Assembly: GCA_900473185.1 (NCBI GenBank)
Contig: UCKU01000015.1
Location: 1 to 57,008 of the forward strand
Source: Hyphomicrobiales bacterium
Lineage (GTDB): Bacteria > Pseudomonadota > Alphaproteobacteria > Rhizobiales > Rhizobiaceae
DNA: 57,008 nucleotides
Direction: 5' to 3'
The notes under the pieces are model-generated. The model was given only the letters and a program-made list of their open reading frames with translations. It did not search any database and had not been told where the DNA came from. Positions 1 to 8,318 of the stretch are shown in pieces (the stretch's first letter is position 1; the number at the start of each line of letters is the position of its first letter). Position numbers and translations under genes: made by a program.

Positions 1-203
1 CCGAGAGCGTCGGAAACAGCACCGAGAGCCTTGTTGTCCGAACGCATGGTCGTTGCGATCGACCAGTAAGCAGCGTTGTCGGAAGCCTTGCCGACGCGAT
101 AACCCGTGGAAACGTGGTTCTGCGTGCTGTTGAGGCCCTGATTGACGCTGCGAAGCGTCTGGAGAGCGGCCTGAGCGGAATTGTTCGTGTTAATGCTCGT
201 CAT
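1..203 (-). CDS. flaA: Flagellin, N-terminal part (cut by window edge)
   Basis: This is the first 67 codons of a flagellin, the filament subunit exported through the flagellar type III apparatus. The protein begins MTSINTNNSAQAALQTLRSV and continues with the heptad-rich N-terminal D0/D1 helix and the motif STGYRVGKASDNAAYWSIA, typical of all flagellins. An AGGGGA ribosome-binding site lies about nine bases before the ATG. The gene runs off the left edge, so its length and C-terminus are unseen. The symbol flaA is inferred from synteny: in rhizobia the flagellin on the fliP side is the first of a tandem set. It could be another paralogue of that set. Confidence 0.93.
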   Translation of the reverse strand, partial: MTSINTNNSAQAALQTLRSVNQGLNSTQNHVSTGYRVGKASDNAAYWSIATTMRSDNKALGAVSDAL

Positions 204-607
204 AAGTGTGTCCCCTAGAAAACTAGATACAAAAAAGGAGGACATACCGGACTATGAATACCGGCGATGACGGACCAGCTTCATGCTACTCGGTGCCTTT
301 GTTTCTTGGCCCAAACCCGTCATGTCGAGGGCAATCTCGCAGCCAATACTTGCCAACTTCTTAAAAGCGGAGTTCCTCGCTAAACCGCTTCAATCGTATA
401 GTTAATGTTGTTTGAATTCTGTTTTGAAATGTCAGCTTTTCTCGGAAAGCGAGCATTCGACTGCACCGGTTTCAAGCAAGCTTCGAATGCCAGTATGGCA
501 GAAGCCGGGATAGTATTATCGGGCAACCTGCTTTCTGCGGGACGGCCTGATTGCGCGTCCCGTCGATCATCATTTCATGCCGGAACATTTCCTCACGGAG
601 TTAGGTT
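204..607. promoter_or_regulatory. Divergent intergenic region between flagellin and GT41 gene
   Basis: This stretch of about 400 bases separates two divergent genes and must hold the flagellin promoter and leader (minus strand) and the promoter of the glycosyltransferase gene (plus strand). No canonical sigma-28 or sigma-54 promoter could be recognised by eye. The flagellin leader near 210-243 can fold so that GUCCUC pairs with GGGGAC, which contains the flagellin ribosome-binding site. No convincing gene is seen here. Confidence 0.5.
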
Positions 608-2527
608 TTGAACAGCAAAGTTTCGTTCTCGGCGGCATCCCGCGACTACCAGGCAGGCCGCTATACACAATCTCTGGCGACGCTCAACCAGCTCATCGAC
701 ACTCAGAAGGACGCCAAGACCTACGCTCTCCTGGCCAAGAACCTGTTGCAACTGGGCTTCAAGTCCGATGCAGCCAAGGCCTATGGCCTCGCAGCCGATT
801 GCGCCGGGCAAGGCGGGTTCGAATTCCTGAAGACTGCCGCTAAACTCCACCTGGAAGCCGGCAACGACGACGATGCCCTGCTGATCGCGATGCGCAATCT
901 CGGCAAGGCTCAGGAGGATGCGGAACTCGCATTCATTATCGCAACGATCTATGTACGCCGGCAGCGGCGGGATCTGCTGCGCCCCTTCAAGAAGATCCTG
1001 TCCGAAAGCATGAACCCGGATCATATGCGTCTCGCCGCGCTGCTGCTCAGCGACGACCTCATGGATGAGACGAACCAGCAGCTCGCCCGCAACCTCTTCC
1101 GACGCTTCCCGGGCAACCTCGCCTTCCGTTTTCTGTATCTCGTCTGCGTGCGCGAATTCAACGAATTCGATGAGGCGAACAAACATCAGGCGCCTATCGA
1201 CGCCGCCCTTGCCAAGGGCGAGATCGATACGCTGAGGAAGGACAACCCGTTCTATCATCTGCATTGGTGCGGCAACGAGGATTTCAATCGCTATGCGACG
1301 ATCGGCACGCAGCCGCTAGACCCGATGCGCGTGGGTTATCGACGCGGTCTGCCGCATACCTGGTCCGACAAAATCCGCATCGGCTATATGTCCTCGGACT
1401 TGTGGGACGGTCACGCGACGATGAAGCTGCTGCAGCGAGTTCTCGAGCTGCATGATCGCAACCGGTTCGAAATTACGCTCTTCGATCACACGCAACCCGA
1501 GTTTCTGGAGAAGAACGTCACCGATCGCAGCCGGTGGGGCAAGATCGTCGATACATACGGCCTGTCGGACGCAGCTGTCCTGAATGCCGTTCGCGCCGAG
1601 AATATCGACATCATGGTCGACCTCAAGGGCCACACCTCAGGAAGCCGCGCCTCCTCCTTCAATCAGCCGCTGGCGCCGATCCAGGTGGCCTGGCTGGGTT
1701 TCCCTGGCAGCACACTCAATATCGACCTCGACTATGTCATCGGCGATCACTCGGTGCTGCCTGACATCGCCAAGCCCTTCTACCATGAGAAATTCCTGCG
1801 CCTGCCGGAGAGCTATCAGCCGAACGATCCGGCGAACCGCCCTCGGCCGCAGCCGGTCACGCGCGAACAGCTTGGCCTACCGGAAAACACCTTCATTTTC
1901 GCGTCTTTCAACGGCAACCGTAAGATCACCTCGCAGGTGGTCGACAGCTGGAGCCGGATCCTCAAGCGTGCACCTGACAGCGTACTCTGGTTGATGGCGA
2001 ATACGACCCGCAACAAGGAAAACCTGCTGGAGCGTTTCCAGGCCAATGGTATCTCGGCAAAGCGGATCATCTTCTGCCCGCGTGCGCCTTACGAGCAACA
2101 TATCAGCCGTCAGCAGGCGGCCGATCTCGGCATCGACACATTCCCTGTCAACGGTCACACCACCACCTCGGAGCAGCTCTGGGGTGGTCTGCCCGTCCTG
2201 ACGGTGAAAGGCACCAACTTCGCCTCACGCGTCAGCGAAAGCCTGCTCAGGGCTATCGACCTGCCGGAACTCGTCGCCGACGACCTCCAGGCCTACGAGG
2301 ATCTCGCCGTCGAGCTTGCTCTCAACCCCGAGCGCATCGCCGGCTACAAAGAGCACCTTCAGGAGAAGCGCTATATTGCGCCACTCTTTGATGCCGAACG
2401 CTTCTGCCACCACCTCGAACATGCCTATGAACTGATAGCGGACCGAGCCAAGCAGGGTCTTGACCCTGATCATCTCGACGTACCGGCACTGCCGCCGCGC
2501 ACCGAGCCTTTCGGCTCGAACAGTTGA
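608..2527 (+). CDS. GT41-type (O-GlcNAc transferase-like) glycosyltransferase with TPR N-terminus
   Basis: A 639-residue cytoplasmic protein. The first ~200 residues are helical and TPR-like. From about residue 245 the sequence matches the SPINDLY/OGT C-terminal catalytic fold, with IRIGYMSSDLWDGHATMKLL, then VDLKGHTSGSRASSFNQPLAP, IQVAWLGFPGST, FASFNGNRKIT and the sugar-nucleotide segment PVNGHTTTSEQLWGGLPVLT. Known members move GlcNAc or related sugars from nucleotide donors onto Ser/Thr. The start is a TTG with GGAG seven bases upstream; no nearer ATG fits. The position next to flagellin suggests flagellin glycosylation, but that is inference. A strong terminator follows directly. Confidence 0.85.
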   Translation: MNSKVSFSAASRDYQAGRYTQSLATLNQLIDTQKDAKTYALLAKNLLQLGFKSDAAKAYGLAADCAGQGGFEFLKTAAKLHLEAGNDDDALLIAMRNLGKAQEDAELAFIIATIYVRRQRRDLLRPFKKILSESMNPDHMRLAALLLSDDLMDETNQQLARNLFRRFPGNLAFRFLYLVCVREFNEFDEANKHQAPIDAALAKGEIDTLRKDNPFYHLHWCGNEDFNRYATIGTQPLDPMRVGYRRGLPHTWSDKIRIGYMSSDLWDGHATMKLLQRVLELHDRNRFEITLFDHTQPEFLEKNVTDRSRWGKIVDTYGLSDAAVLNAVRAENIDIMVDLKGHTSGSRASSFNQPLAPIQVAWLGFPGSTLNIDLDYVIGDHSVLPDIAKPFYHEKFLRLPESYQPNDPANRPRPQPVTREQLGLPENTFIFASFNGNRKITSQVVDSWSRILKRAPDSVLWLMANTTRNKENLLERFQANGISAKRIIFCPRAPYEQHISRQQAADLGIDTFPVNGHTTTSEQLWGGLPVLTVKGTNFASRVSESLLRAIDLPELVADDLQAYEDLAVELALNPERIAGYKEHLQEKRYIAPLFDAERFCHHLEHAYELIADRAKQGLDPDHLDVPALPPRTEPFGSNS

Positions 2528-2544
2528 GCGAGGCGCATCAACAT

Positions 2545-2580
2545 CACAAAGCCCGCCGGAGCGATCCGGCGGGCTTTGTG
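2545..2580. terminator. Bidirectional terminator between GT41 gene and fliP
   Basis: A perfect 16-bp inverted repeat (CACAAAGCCCGCCGGA and its complement) with a GCGA loop lies between the two convergent genes. It ends the plus-strand GT41 transcript and can also end the long minus-strand flagellar operon. Confidence 0.85.
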
Positions 2581-2629
2581 TTTGCAAGAGGAAGAATATG
2601 CCAAACCGGTTTTACCGGTCAGTTGTCCG

Positions 2630-3367
2630 TCAGCTAAAGGAGCGTACGAGACTGCCGACCAGAAGGTTCCAGCCGTCGATCAAAACGAAGAAAAGAATCT
2701 TGAACGGCAGCGAGATCGAGGTCGGCGGCAGCATCATCATACCCATTGCCATGGTGATCGTCGCAACGATCAGGTCGATGACAAGGAATGGCAGGACGAT
2801 GAGGAAGCCGATTTCGAAGCCGCGCCGGATCTCCGAGATCATGAAGGCGGGAAGAAGGATGCGGTAGTCGATCGGCTCGGTCGTCTGGATATTCTGGCCG
2901 CGCTCGCGGGCAAGATCGGCAAAGAGCGCGAGATCCTTGTCGCGCGTATTGGCAGACATGAAAGTGCGGAACGGTTCGGCGATGCGCTGAACTGCCGTTG
3001 CCTCATCGATCTGGTTAGCAAGCAGCGGCTGAACGCCGTCCTGCCAGGCCTTATCAAAGGTCGGCGACATGACGTAGAAGGTCATGAACAGCGAAAGCGA
3101 GAGAAGGATCATATTCGAGGGGGTCGACGACAGGCCCATGCCCGAACGCAGGATCGAAAAGGCGATGATGAAGCGCGGGAAGCTCGTCACCATGATGAGG
3201 ATCCCCGGCGCGACCGAAAGCACGGTCAGCAGGCCGAATGTCCTGATGATCCAGGCGGCGACAGAGCCGTCGACCGGGATATTCAACAGATCAGTCGGCA
3301 GCTGCTGGGCTACCGCCAGTTCCGGCACCGCCATCATGGCGGCAAGGAAAACTATAAGTCGAATCAT
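2630..3367 (-). CDS. fliP: Flagellar type III export protein FliP
   Basis: A 245-residue inner-membrane protein, the normal FliP length, and a core component of the FliPQR export gate. It has a cleavable signal peptide ending near AVAQQ, then hydrophobic segments with the family signature IMVTSFPRFIIAFSILRSGMG and a conserved C-terminal block MISEIRRGFEIGFLIVLPFLVIDL. The ATG overlaps the fliL stop codon by four bases, so the two are translationally coupled. It is the last gene of the minus-strand flgB-to-fliP run and is followed by the strong convergent terminator. fliQ, flhA and fliR are not in the window. Confidence 0.97.
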   Translation of the reverse strand: MIRLIVFLAAMMAVPELAVAQQLPTDLLNIPVDGSVAAWIIRTFGLLTVLSVAPGILIMVTSFPRFIIAFSILRSGMGLSSTPSNMILLSLSLFMTFYVMSPTFDKAWQDGVQPLLANQIDEATAVQRIAEPFRTFMSANTRDKDLALFADLARERGQNIQTTEPIDYRILLPAFMISEIRRGFEIGFLIVLPFLVIDLIVATITMAMGMMMLPPTSISLPFKILFFVLIDGWNLLVGSLVRSFS

Positions 3368-3870
3368 TCGATGACAAAGGTCCTGAACATGACCTTCGAT
3401 ACGCGCCCTTGAGAGCGAAGGTCAACACGTTCCTGAATGTCATCCTTGAGATATTGAAAGCCGCGCGGCCCTTCGATCTGCTGAAGGGAAATGGTCCTGA
3501 CATAAGCGAGGATATCCTGGTGAATATCCTCGGCGACCTTGACATCCGGTGGCCCGTTGAACATCAGCGCCACCTCGAGTCGGATCCAGTTTTCCGAGGG
3601 ATAAGCGAGGTTCGACGTGACAGGATCGAGCAGCACAATGTTGTTGGCTTCGTTCGCGATTTTCGGAAGACCGCCCTCGGCCTTCTTCTTGGCCTCGGCC
3701 TCTTTCGCCTGTTCAGCCTCCGCGGCACTGCGGATGTTCGGGGCTACCATGTTGCCCACCGCCCAGCCGCCGCCGGCGCCGACGAGCGTCAACACGGCAA
3801 GGCCGATGATCGTCATCACCATGCCGCCCGACTTTTTCTTGTTGCCTTCGCCTGTTTCGTTGTCTGCCAT
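3364..3870 (-). CDS. fliL: Flagellar basal body-associated protein FliL
   Basis: A 168-residue single-pass inner-membrane protein. Residues 1-15 are cytoplasmic and charged, about 17-40 form the membrane helix (MVMTIIGLAVLTLVGAGGGWAVG), and the remaining periplasmic domain has the FliL-family ending with QGRVSKVMFRTFVIE. FliL forms a ring around stator units and supports motor torque. A charged linker rich in Glu, Ala and Lys follows the membrane segment. Four-base overlap with fliP downstream and a 12-base gap from flgH upstream place it in the same operon. Confidence 0.95.
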   Translation of the reverse strand: MADNETGEGNKKKSGGMVMTIIGLAVLTLVGAGGGWAVGNMVAPNIRSAAEAEQAKEAEAKKKAEGGLPKIANEANNIVLLDPVTSNLAYPSENWIRLEVALMFNGPPDVKVAEDIHQDILAYVRTISLQQIEGPRGFQYLKDDIQERVDLRSQGRVSKVMFRTFVIE

Positions 3871-3882
3871 CTTGGTTCAGCC

Positions 3883-4596
3883 TCAAAGCGGCGAGAAGAG
3901 ATCGACGGCCTGCTGGCCGCGCGGCGGCTGCTGCACTTCCATCAGGCGGCCACGGCCACCATAGGAAATGCGGGCTTCGGCGATCTTGTCGTAGGAGATC
4001 TGGTTGTCGGAATTGACGTCCTGCGGACGTACGATACCGGCAACGTTGAGGATACGCAGTTCCTGGTTCAGGCGAACTTCCTGCGAACCGCTGATAACCA
4101 GGTTGCCGTTTTCGAGAATGCCGGTGACAACAGCGGCAACCAGAAGGTTGAGCTTGTCGGTACGCTCGATCTTGCCCTTGCCGTCTGTGCTCGTGTCGGA
4201 GCCATAGGTCAGGTCCGTCTTGGACTGCGGCGTCCAACCGAAGACCTGGGCGTTGACATCCCAGTTCATGCCGCTCGAATTCTTGCGGCTGCGATTGGTC
4301 TCGTTGTCGAAGGATCCCTTATCGTTGATCTGGATATCGACCGTGAGGATGTCGCCGACGTTGAGCGCGCGCGCATCCTTGAAGAGTGCGGCCTGCGAAT
4401 CGCTCCACAGCGAATAGCCCTGGGCCACCGCGCGCGGCTGCTTCGGATAGAGCCCCATCTGCGGCGTCTGGCCGTAGGCGAGACCGCTGCCGATCGGGCT
4501 CATGGCAGGCGCGCGGCCGATCTCGTTGACTGCCGTGGACTGGCAGCCTGCAAGGAGTGCGACGGCGACCATCACAGCCGGTAAACGCTTATTCAT
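3883..4596 (-). CDS. flgH: Flagellar L-ring lipoprotein FlgH
   Basis: A 237-residue outer-membrane lipoprotein forming the L ring around the distal rod. It has a lipoprotein signal peptide with the lipobox LAGC near residues 15-18, and family blocks such as SLWSDSQAALFKDARALNVGDILTV, KGSFDNETNRSR and GRGRLMEVQQP at the C-terminus. Length is usual. Its ATG overlaps the motE stop by four bases. It works with FlgI (P ring), encoded two genes upstream in the same operon. Confidence 0.97.
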   Translation of the reverse strand: MNKRLPAVMVAVALLAGCQSTAVNEIGRAPAMSPIGSGLAYGQTPQMGLYPKQPRAVAQGYSLWSDSQAALFKDARALNVGDILTVDIQINDKGSFDNETNRSRKNSSGMNWDVNAQVFGWTPQSKTDLTYGSDTSTDGKGKIERTDKLNLLVAAVVTGILENGNLVISGSQEVRLNQELRILNVAGIVRPQDVNSDNQISYDKIAEARISYGGRGRLMEVQQPPRGQQAVDLFSPL

Positions 4597-5132
4597 GAAG
4601 GATCCTTCGAGGTATTGGGATCAGATGCACTTGCAATGATACCGGCGATTTTTGCGGCCTTGGTGGAATCCATCTCGTTCAGGATCAGGCTGGACTGGCG
4701 CGGCCCGAGCCGCATGATGACGGCGGCGGCCAGTTCGGGCCTGACGTCCTGCAATTGCAGGGCTGCCGCATCCGGCTTCATCTTCTTGTAGATATCCGTC
4801 AGGCCGGCCTCGGCCTGTTTGAGGAAATCATCGCGCCGCTTCAGCCAGTCCTGGTATTCGGCTTTGCGTTTGTCCATCTCGGCAACGCGGCTGTCGATAT
4901 CGGCGCGTAGCTTCTCGAGCTCCTGTTTCTGCAGGAGGTAGCGCTGATCGCGGGCTGGATCGGCGATATTCGTGCAGAACTGCTTGACCTCGTCCGTCGG
5001 AGTGATGTCGCCTGCCGGCGCCACTTCCTGGGCGAAGGCGCCGGGAATGGAAAGCAGCACGAGGCCTGCGGCCGGCAATGCCAGCCGGCGCAACAGTTCG
5101 ACGATCGGGTTCTCGTTCGTGATCTTGCTCAT
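4593..5132 (-). CDS. motE: MotE, periplasmic motility chaperone
   Basis: A 179-residue exported protein with a hydrophobic signal segment (about residues 18-34, ending in FAQEV), a long coiled-coil region rich in Lys, Glu and Arg (about 65-115) and a C-terminal MgtE-intracellular-N-like block LQDVRPELAAAVIMRLGPRQ. In Sinorhizobium meliloti MotE is a chaperone for the periplasmic motility protein MotC. The flgI-motE-flgH position is that of rhizobial flagellar clusters. It overlaps both neighbours by four bases. motB and motC lie outside the window. Confidence 0.88.
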   Translation of the reverse strand: MSKITNENPIVELLRRLALPAAGLVLLSIPGAFAQEVAPAGDITPTDEVKQFCTNIADPARDQRYLLQKQELEKLRADIDSRVAEMDKRKAEYQDWLKRRDDFLKQAEAGLTDIYKKMKPDAAALQLQDVRPELAAAVIMRLGPRQSSLILNEMDSTKAAKIAGIIASASDPNTSKDPS

Positions 5133-6250
5133 TGCAGCACAAGCTCCGCCTGCAGGGCGCCTGCAGATTTGATGCCCTGGAGAATGGCGATGATACCATC
5201 CGGTTTGACACCGATATTGTTGAGACCGGCAACGAGAGTGCGTAGGTCAGGACCGTCGATAATCGCAACTCGCCCGCCCGTTTTCTGCGCCTGGATATCC
5301 GTCTGCGGCTGGACAGCGGTCTCTCCGCGCGAGAAGGGCTCCGGCTGGATGATCTGCGGCGTTTCGGTCACCTGCACGGTCAATGTGCCGTAGCTGACGG
5401 CGACCGGCGAGACGCGGACATCCGAGCCAATAACGATCGTGCCGGTGCGTTCGTTGATGACGACCTTGGCCGGCGTATCGGTTTCGACCACGAGGTTTTC
5501 GATATCGGCCATCAGGCGCGTCAGATCGGCCTCGCGCGGCTTCTCGATGACGACTTCCTGCGAATCCTTGGCTTCCGCGACCGGACCGCCGAAACGTGCC
5601 TTGGCGTAGCCGTTGACGATATCAGCAATGCGGATCGCGGTGGAGAAGTCCGGATTGCGAAGCTGCAGGACGAGGTTGACCGAATCCTTGAAGCGGGACG
5701 GCAGCTCGCGCTCGATGATGGCGCCACCCGGTACACGGCCGGCCGTCGTCACCCCCTCAGTCACGGTCGCGGCCTGTCCTTGAGCCTGAAAGCCAGTGAC
5801 GACGGCGGCGCCCTGGGCGACGGCATAGATCTGGCCGTCGGCGCCCGACAGCGAGGTCATGATGAGCGTGCCGCCACGCAGCGAGGTCGCATCGCCGAGC
5901 GAGCTGACCGTCACATCGATTCGGCTGCCGGGGCTTGCGAAGGGCGGCAGGTTGGCAGTGACCATGACGGCCGCCGTATTCTTGGCGTTCGACTGGCTGC
6001 CCTGCGTGGAGATGCCGAGGTTCTGCAGCATCGCGCGCATGGACTGCTCGGTGAAAGGCGAAGCACGGAAACCGTCCCCGGTTCCCTGCAGGCCGACGAT
6101 AAGGCCGTAGCCGATGAGCTGGTTATCGCGGCCGGCCTGAAGCGAGGCAATGTCCTTGATGCGGGACGTCAGCGCCCATGCAGGCGCGACATCGGTCAGG
6201 CTCATCGCCAGAACCGCAACCAGGCTCAGGATACGAAAGAAGAACTTCAT
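5129..6250 (-). CDS. flgI: Flagellar P-ring protein FlgI
   Basis: A 373-residue periplasmic protein forming the P ring in the peptidoglycan layer. It shows a signal peptide (residues 1-27, ending PAWAL) and canonical FlgI blocks: SRIKDIASLQAGRDNQLIGY, GLVVGLQGTGDG-type sequence (here GLIVGLQGTGDGFRASPFT), NTAAVMVTANLPPFASPGSR and the C-terminal GVKPDGIIAILQGIKSAGAL. Length matches the family. The start overlaps the flgA stop by four bases; FlgA, the chaperone that assembles this ring, is directly upstream. Confidence 0.97.
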   Translation of the reverse strand: MKFFFRILSLVAVLAMSLTDVAPAWALTSRIKDIASLQAGRDNQLIGYGLIVGLQGTGDGFRASPFTEQSMRAMLQNLGISTQGSQSNAKNTAAVMVTANLPPFASPGSRIDVTVSSLGDATSLRGGTLIMTSLSGADGQIYAVAQGAAVVTGFQAQGQAATVTEGVTTAGRVPGGAIIERELPSRFKDSVNLVLQLRNPDFSTAIRIADIVNGYAKARFGGPVAEAKDSQEVVIEKPREADLTRLMADIENLVVETDTPAKVVINERTGTIVIGSDVRVSPVAVSYGTLTVQVTETPQIIQPEPFSRGETAVQPQTDIQAQKTGGRVAIIDGPDLRTLVAGLNNIGVKPDGIIAILQGIKSAGALQAELVLQ

Positions 6251-6729
6251 TTTGCCCTCACATGGACCGTACCGTCGGCGAGCACGGTGCCGCTGACGAT
6301 GACGCCGGAATCCATATTGCGTGCACGGATCATCTGGCCGGTCGTACCATCTTCAAGAGGCGAGCCGGCAGCGGAAATGGTCATCTGGCCAAGCTGGAAG
6401 ACCAGGCGGATATTGGAACCGCGCGTGACCGTATAGGGCTCGCGCAGGGCGGAGATCGAAATCGTCCGCCCCGGCAGGAGCGTACGCTTGGAAACCAGAC
6501 CCTCGACCTGGGAGACCGACTTTGCGTAGTCTCCGGCGAGGTTGGGATTGGTGACCTCGACTTCCTGAAGCTGAGAGCTCGAAATCGTGTCGCCGGGATA
6601 GATGATCGTCGTGGGGACGACGGCATAACCCATGCCGGCATCCGCTGCTGCCGGCATGACCATGCCGGCGATTGCGATCGTGGCCGCAGCCACCCATCCT
6701 TGGATGTGTCCTGCCCGGCGAAACATCAT
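6247..6729 (-). CDS. flgA: P-ring assembly chaperone FlgA
   Basis: A 160-residue periplasmic protein with a signal peptide (IAGMVMPAAADA) followed by a SAF-type domain: VVPTTIIYPGDTISSSQLQEV, LLPGRTISISALREPYTVTRG and the terminal GTVLADGTVHVRAK. FlgA helps FlgI polymerise into the P ring. The protein is short, lacking the long N-terminal domain of enterobacterial FlgA, as is usual in alphaproteobacteria. Two adjacent ATG codons (MM) make the exact first residue ambiguous. It overlaps flgI by four bases. Confidence 0.94.
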   Translation of the reverse strand: MMFRRAGHIQGWVAAATIAIAGMVMPAAADAGMGYAVVPTTIIYPGDTISSSQLQEVEVTNPNLAGDYAKSVSQVEGLVSKRTLLPGRTISISALREPYTVTRGSNIRLVFQLGQMTISAAGSPLEDGTTGQMIRARNMDSGVIVSGTVLADGTVHVRAK

Positions 6730-6745
6730 GTTCGGCCCTTCCCTC

Positions 6746-7534
6746 TTACTTCAGGTTCTTGCTGACGATGGATGCCATTTCATCAGCTGTCGTGATCACC
6801 TTGGAATTCATTTCATAAGCGCGCTGGGCCGATATCAGCTCGGTGATTTCCTTGACCGGATCGACGTTCGAGGATTCCAGGTAACCCTGCTTCAGGTAGC
6901 CCATATTGTCTTGGTCAGGATTGCCAATGACCGCTTCGCCGGATGCCGGCGTTTCCTGGAAGAGGTTGTCGCCAATCGGCTGCAGGCCTGCCTCGTTGAC
7001 GAAGTCGGCGAGCGTAAGCTGACCGAGAGTGGTCGGAGTGGTCTGACCGGGCAGCTTGGCGGTGATTTCGCCGGAGCGGCTGATCGTCAGCTCGGTGGAG
7101 CCCTGCGGGATAGTGACGCCGGGGATGACTTCATAACCGTCGATGTTGACGAGCTGGCCCTGATCGTTCTTGTTGAGCGCACCGGCACGGCTGTAGAGCG
7201 TCGTACCATCCGTCGACTGAATCTGGAAGAAGCCCTTGCCGACGATTGCGACGTCGAGGTCGTTGCCGGTCTGAGTCAATTCGCCCTGGAGATGCAGGTT
7301 GCGCACGGCCGAGGTCTGGACGCCGAGACCGATGTTGGCGCCTTCGGGAACGACAGCCTGGTTGGCGCGGTTGGCGACACCCTTGGCGCGTTCGGTCTGA
7401 TAGAGAAGGTCGGTGAACTCGGCGCGGGCGCGCTTGAAACCGGTCGTATTGATGTTCGCGATGTTGTTCGCGATGACTTCCAGGTTGGTCTGCTGGGCAT
7501 CCATGCCCGTTGCTGCGATGGCGAGCGCTCTCAT
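6746..7534 (-). CDS. flgG: Distal rod protein FlgG
   Basis: A 262-residue axial protein of the distal rod, exported without a signal peptide. The N-terminus MRALAIAATGMDAQQTNLEV with NNIANINTTGFKRARAEF is the rod/hook signature; the centre has LDVAIVGKGFFQIQ; the C-terminus EVNPVKEIT-type block is ESSNVDPVKEITELISAQRAYEMNSKV. Length is the normal 260-262. It lies 16 bases after flgA on the transcript-upstream side and 19 bases from fliE. Confidence 0.98.
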   Translation of the reverse strand: MRALAIAATGMDAQQTNLEVIANNIANINTTGFKRARAEFTDLLYQTERAKGVANRANQAVVPEGANIGLGVQTSAVRNLHLQGELTQTGNDLDVAIVGKGFFQIQSTDGTTLYSRAGALNKNDQGQLVNIDGYEVIPGVTIPQGSTELTISRSGEITAKLPGQTTPTTLGQLTLADFVNEAGLQPIGDNLFQETPASGEAVIGNPDQDNMGYLKQGYLESSNVDPVKEITELISAQRAYEMNSKVITTADEMASIVSKNLK

Positions 7535-7553
7535 GTGTTCGTCCTCAAATCAG

Positions 7554-7895
7554 TTACATCTGCATCTTGGTGACTTCGAGGAAGGCCGAGACGACCTTGT
7601 CGCGAATGGCGATTGCAGTCTGGAGCGTCTGCTCCGCCTGCAGCATGGAATCGACGACTTCGCGGGTGGAAGCCGTGCCCTTGATGCCGGCAAAGGACAT
7701 GTTTTCCGCGCCCTTCAGGCTGCTGACGGCTTCGGTCGCCATGTTGCCCATGACGGAGGCGAAGCTCAGACCGCTGGACGCACCGGCCGCAGCAGATGAG
7801 GTTGCGGTCGAAGAGGAGGCGGAATTTTCGGTATCGATGGCGCCCAGGGCGCGGGTCATCGAGAGATTGCTTACATTCTGTACGCTGCTGATCAT
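7554..7895 (-). CDS. fliE: MS-ring/rod junction protein FliE
   Basis: A 113-residue export substrate that joins the MS ring to the proximal rod. The conserved C-terminal half is visible: SFASVMGNMATEAVSSLKGAE, then STREVVDSMLQAEQTLQTAI and IRDKVVSAFLEVTKMQM. The N-terminal ~50 residues are low-complexity Ser/Ala, as usual for FliE. Its start codon shares one base with the flgC stop (TAATG), which suggests translational coupling. Confidence 0.96.
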   Translation of the reverse strand: MISSVQNVSNLSMTRALGAIDTENSASSSTATSSAAAGASSGLSFASVMGNMATEAVSSLKGAENMSFAGIKGTASTREVVDSMLQAEQTLQTAIAIRDKVVSAFLEVTKMQM

Positions 7896-8314
7896 TATTG
7901 TCCGCTCTTCAGGAGATCGATCGTCGAGGAAATGAGGTCGCGAGTCTGCTTGATCGTCTGCAGATTGGCGTCATACGATCGGTTGGCTTCGCGCATGTCG
8001 GCCATCTCGATCAGGATGTTGACGTTCGGCATCTTGACGATGCCCTTTTCATCCGCAGCAGGATTGCTCGGGTCGTATTCCTTGGTGAAATCGCCTTCGT
8101 CCGTACCGATTTTCTTGACGTTGACGGTCTCGACGCCGCTGGCGCGATCCAGTTGCTGGCCGAAGGTGATGGTCTTGCGGCGATAGGGATCGGCACCGGG
8201 TGTGTCGCCGGTCGAGCGGGCGTTGGCGATGTTTTCCGAGACGATCCGCAGACGTGTCGACTGCGATTCGAGCCCGGAACCTGCGATTTTCATTGCTGCT
8301 GAAAGCGGATCCAT
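7895..8314 (-). CDS. flgC: Proximal rod protein FlgC
   Basis: A 139-residue rod protein. The N-terminus has AMKIAGSGLESQSTRLRIVSENIANA, the rod-family motif, and the C-terminus has MPNVNILIEMADMREANRSYDANLQ, the FlgC signature. Length is normal. The gene lies four bases downstream of flgB and one base into fliE, giving the standard flgB-flgC-fliE order for proximal rod assembly. Confidence 0.97.
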   Translation of the reverse strand: MDPLSAAMKIAGSGLESQSTRLRIVSENIANARSTGDTPGADPYRRKTITFGQQLDRASGVETVNVKKIGTDEGDFTKEYDPSNPAADEKGIVKMPNVNILIEMADMREANRSYDANLQTIKQTRDLISSTIDLLKSGQ

Positions 8315-8318
8315 GAGT

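Noticed and set aside
340..362. TGGCAAG...TGGCTGC on the minus strand resembling a sigma-54 promoter
   Set aside because: The GG-to-GC spacing is one base short of the strict requirement, and rhizobial flagellins are not known to use sigma-54.
254..364. 36-codon plus-strand frame in the flagellin leader region with GGAGGA upstream
   Set aside because: The protein is low in structure and Ser/Pro-rich, lies antisense to the flagellin leader, and the GGAGG is 13 bases away; the same bases are better explained by the leader fold.
583..608. GGAAC-N19-TT match to the EcfG promoter just before the GT41 gene
   Set aside because: The putative -10 element falls after the ribosome-binding site and on the start codon itself, so transcription would start inside the gene; treated as chance.
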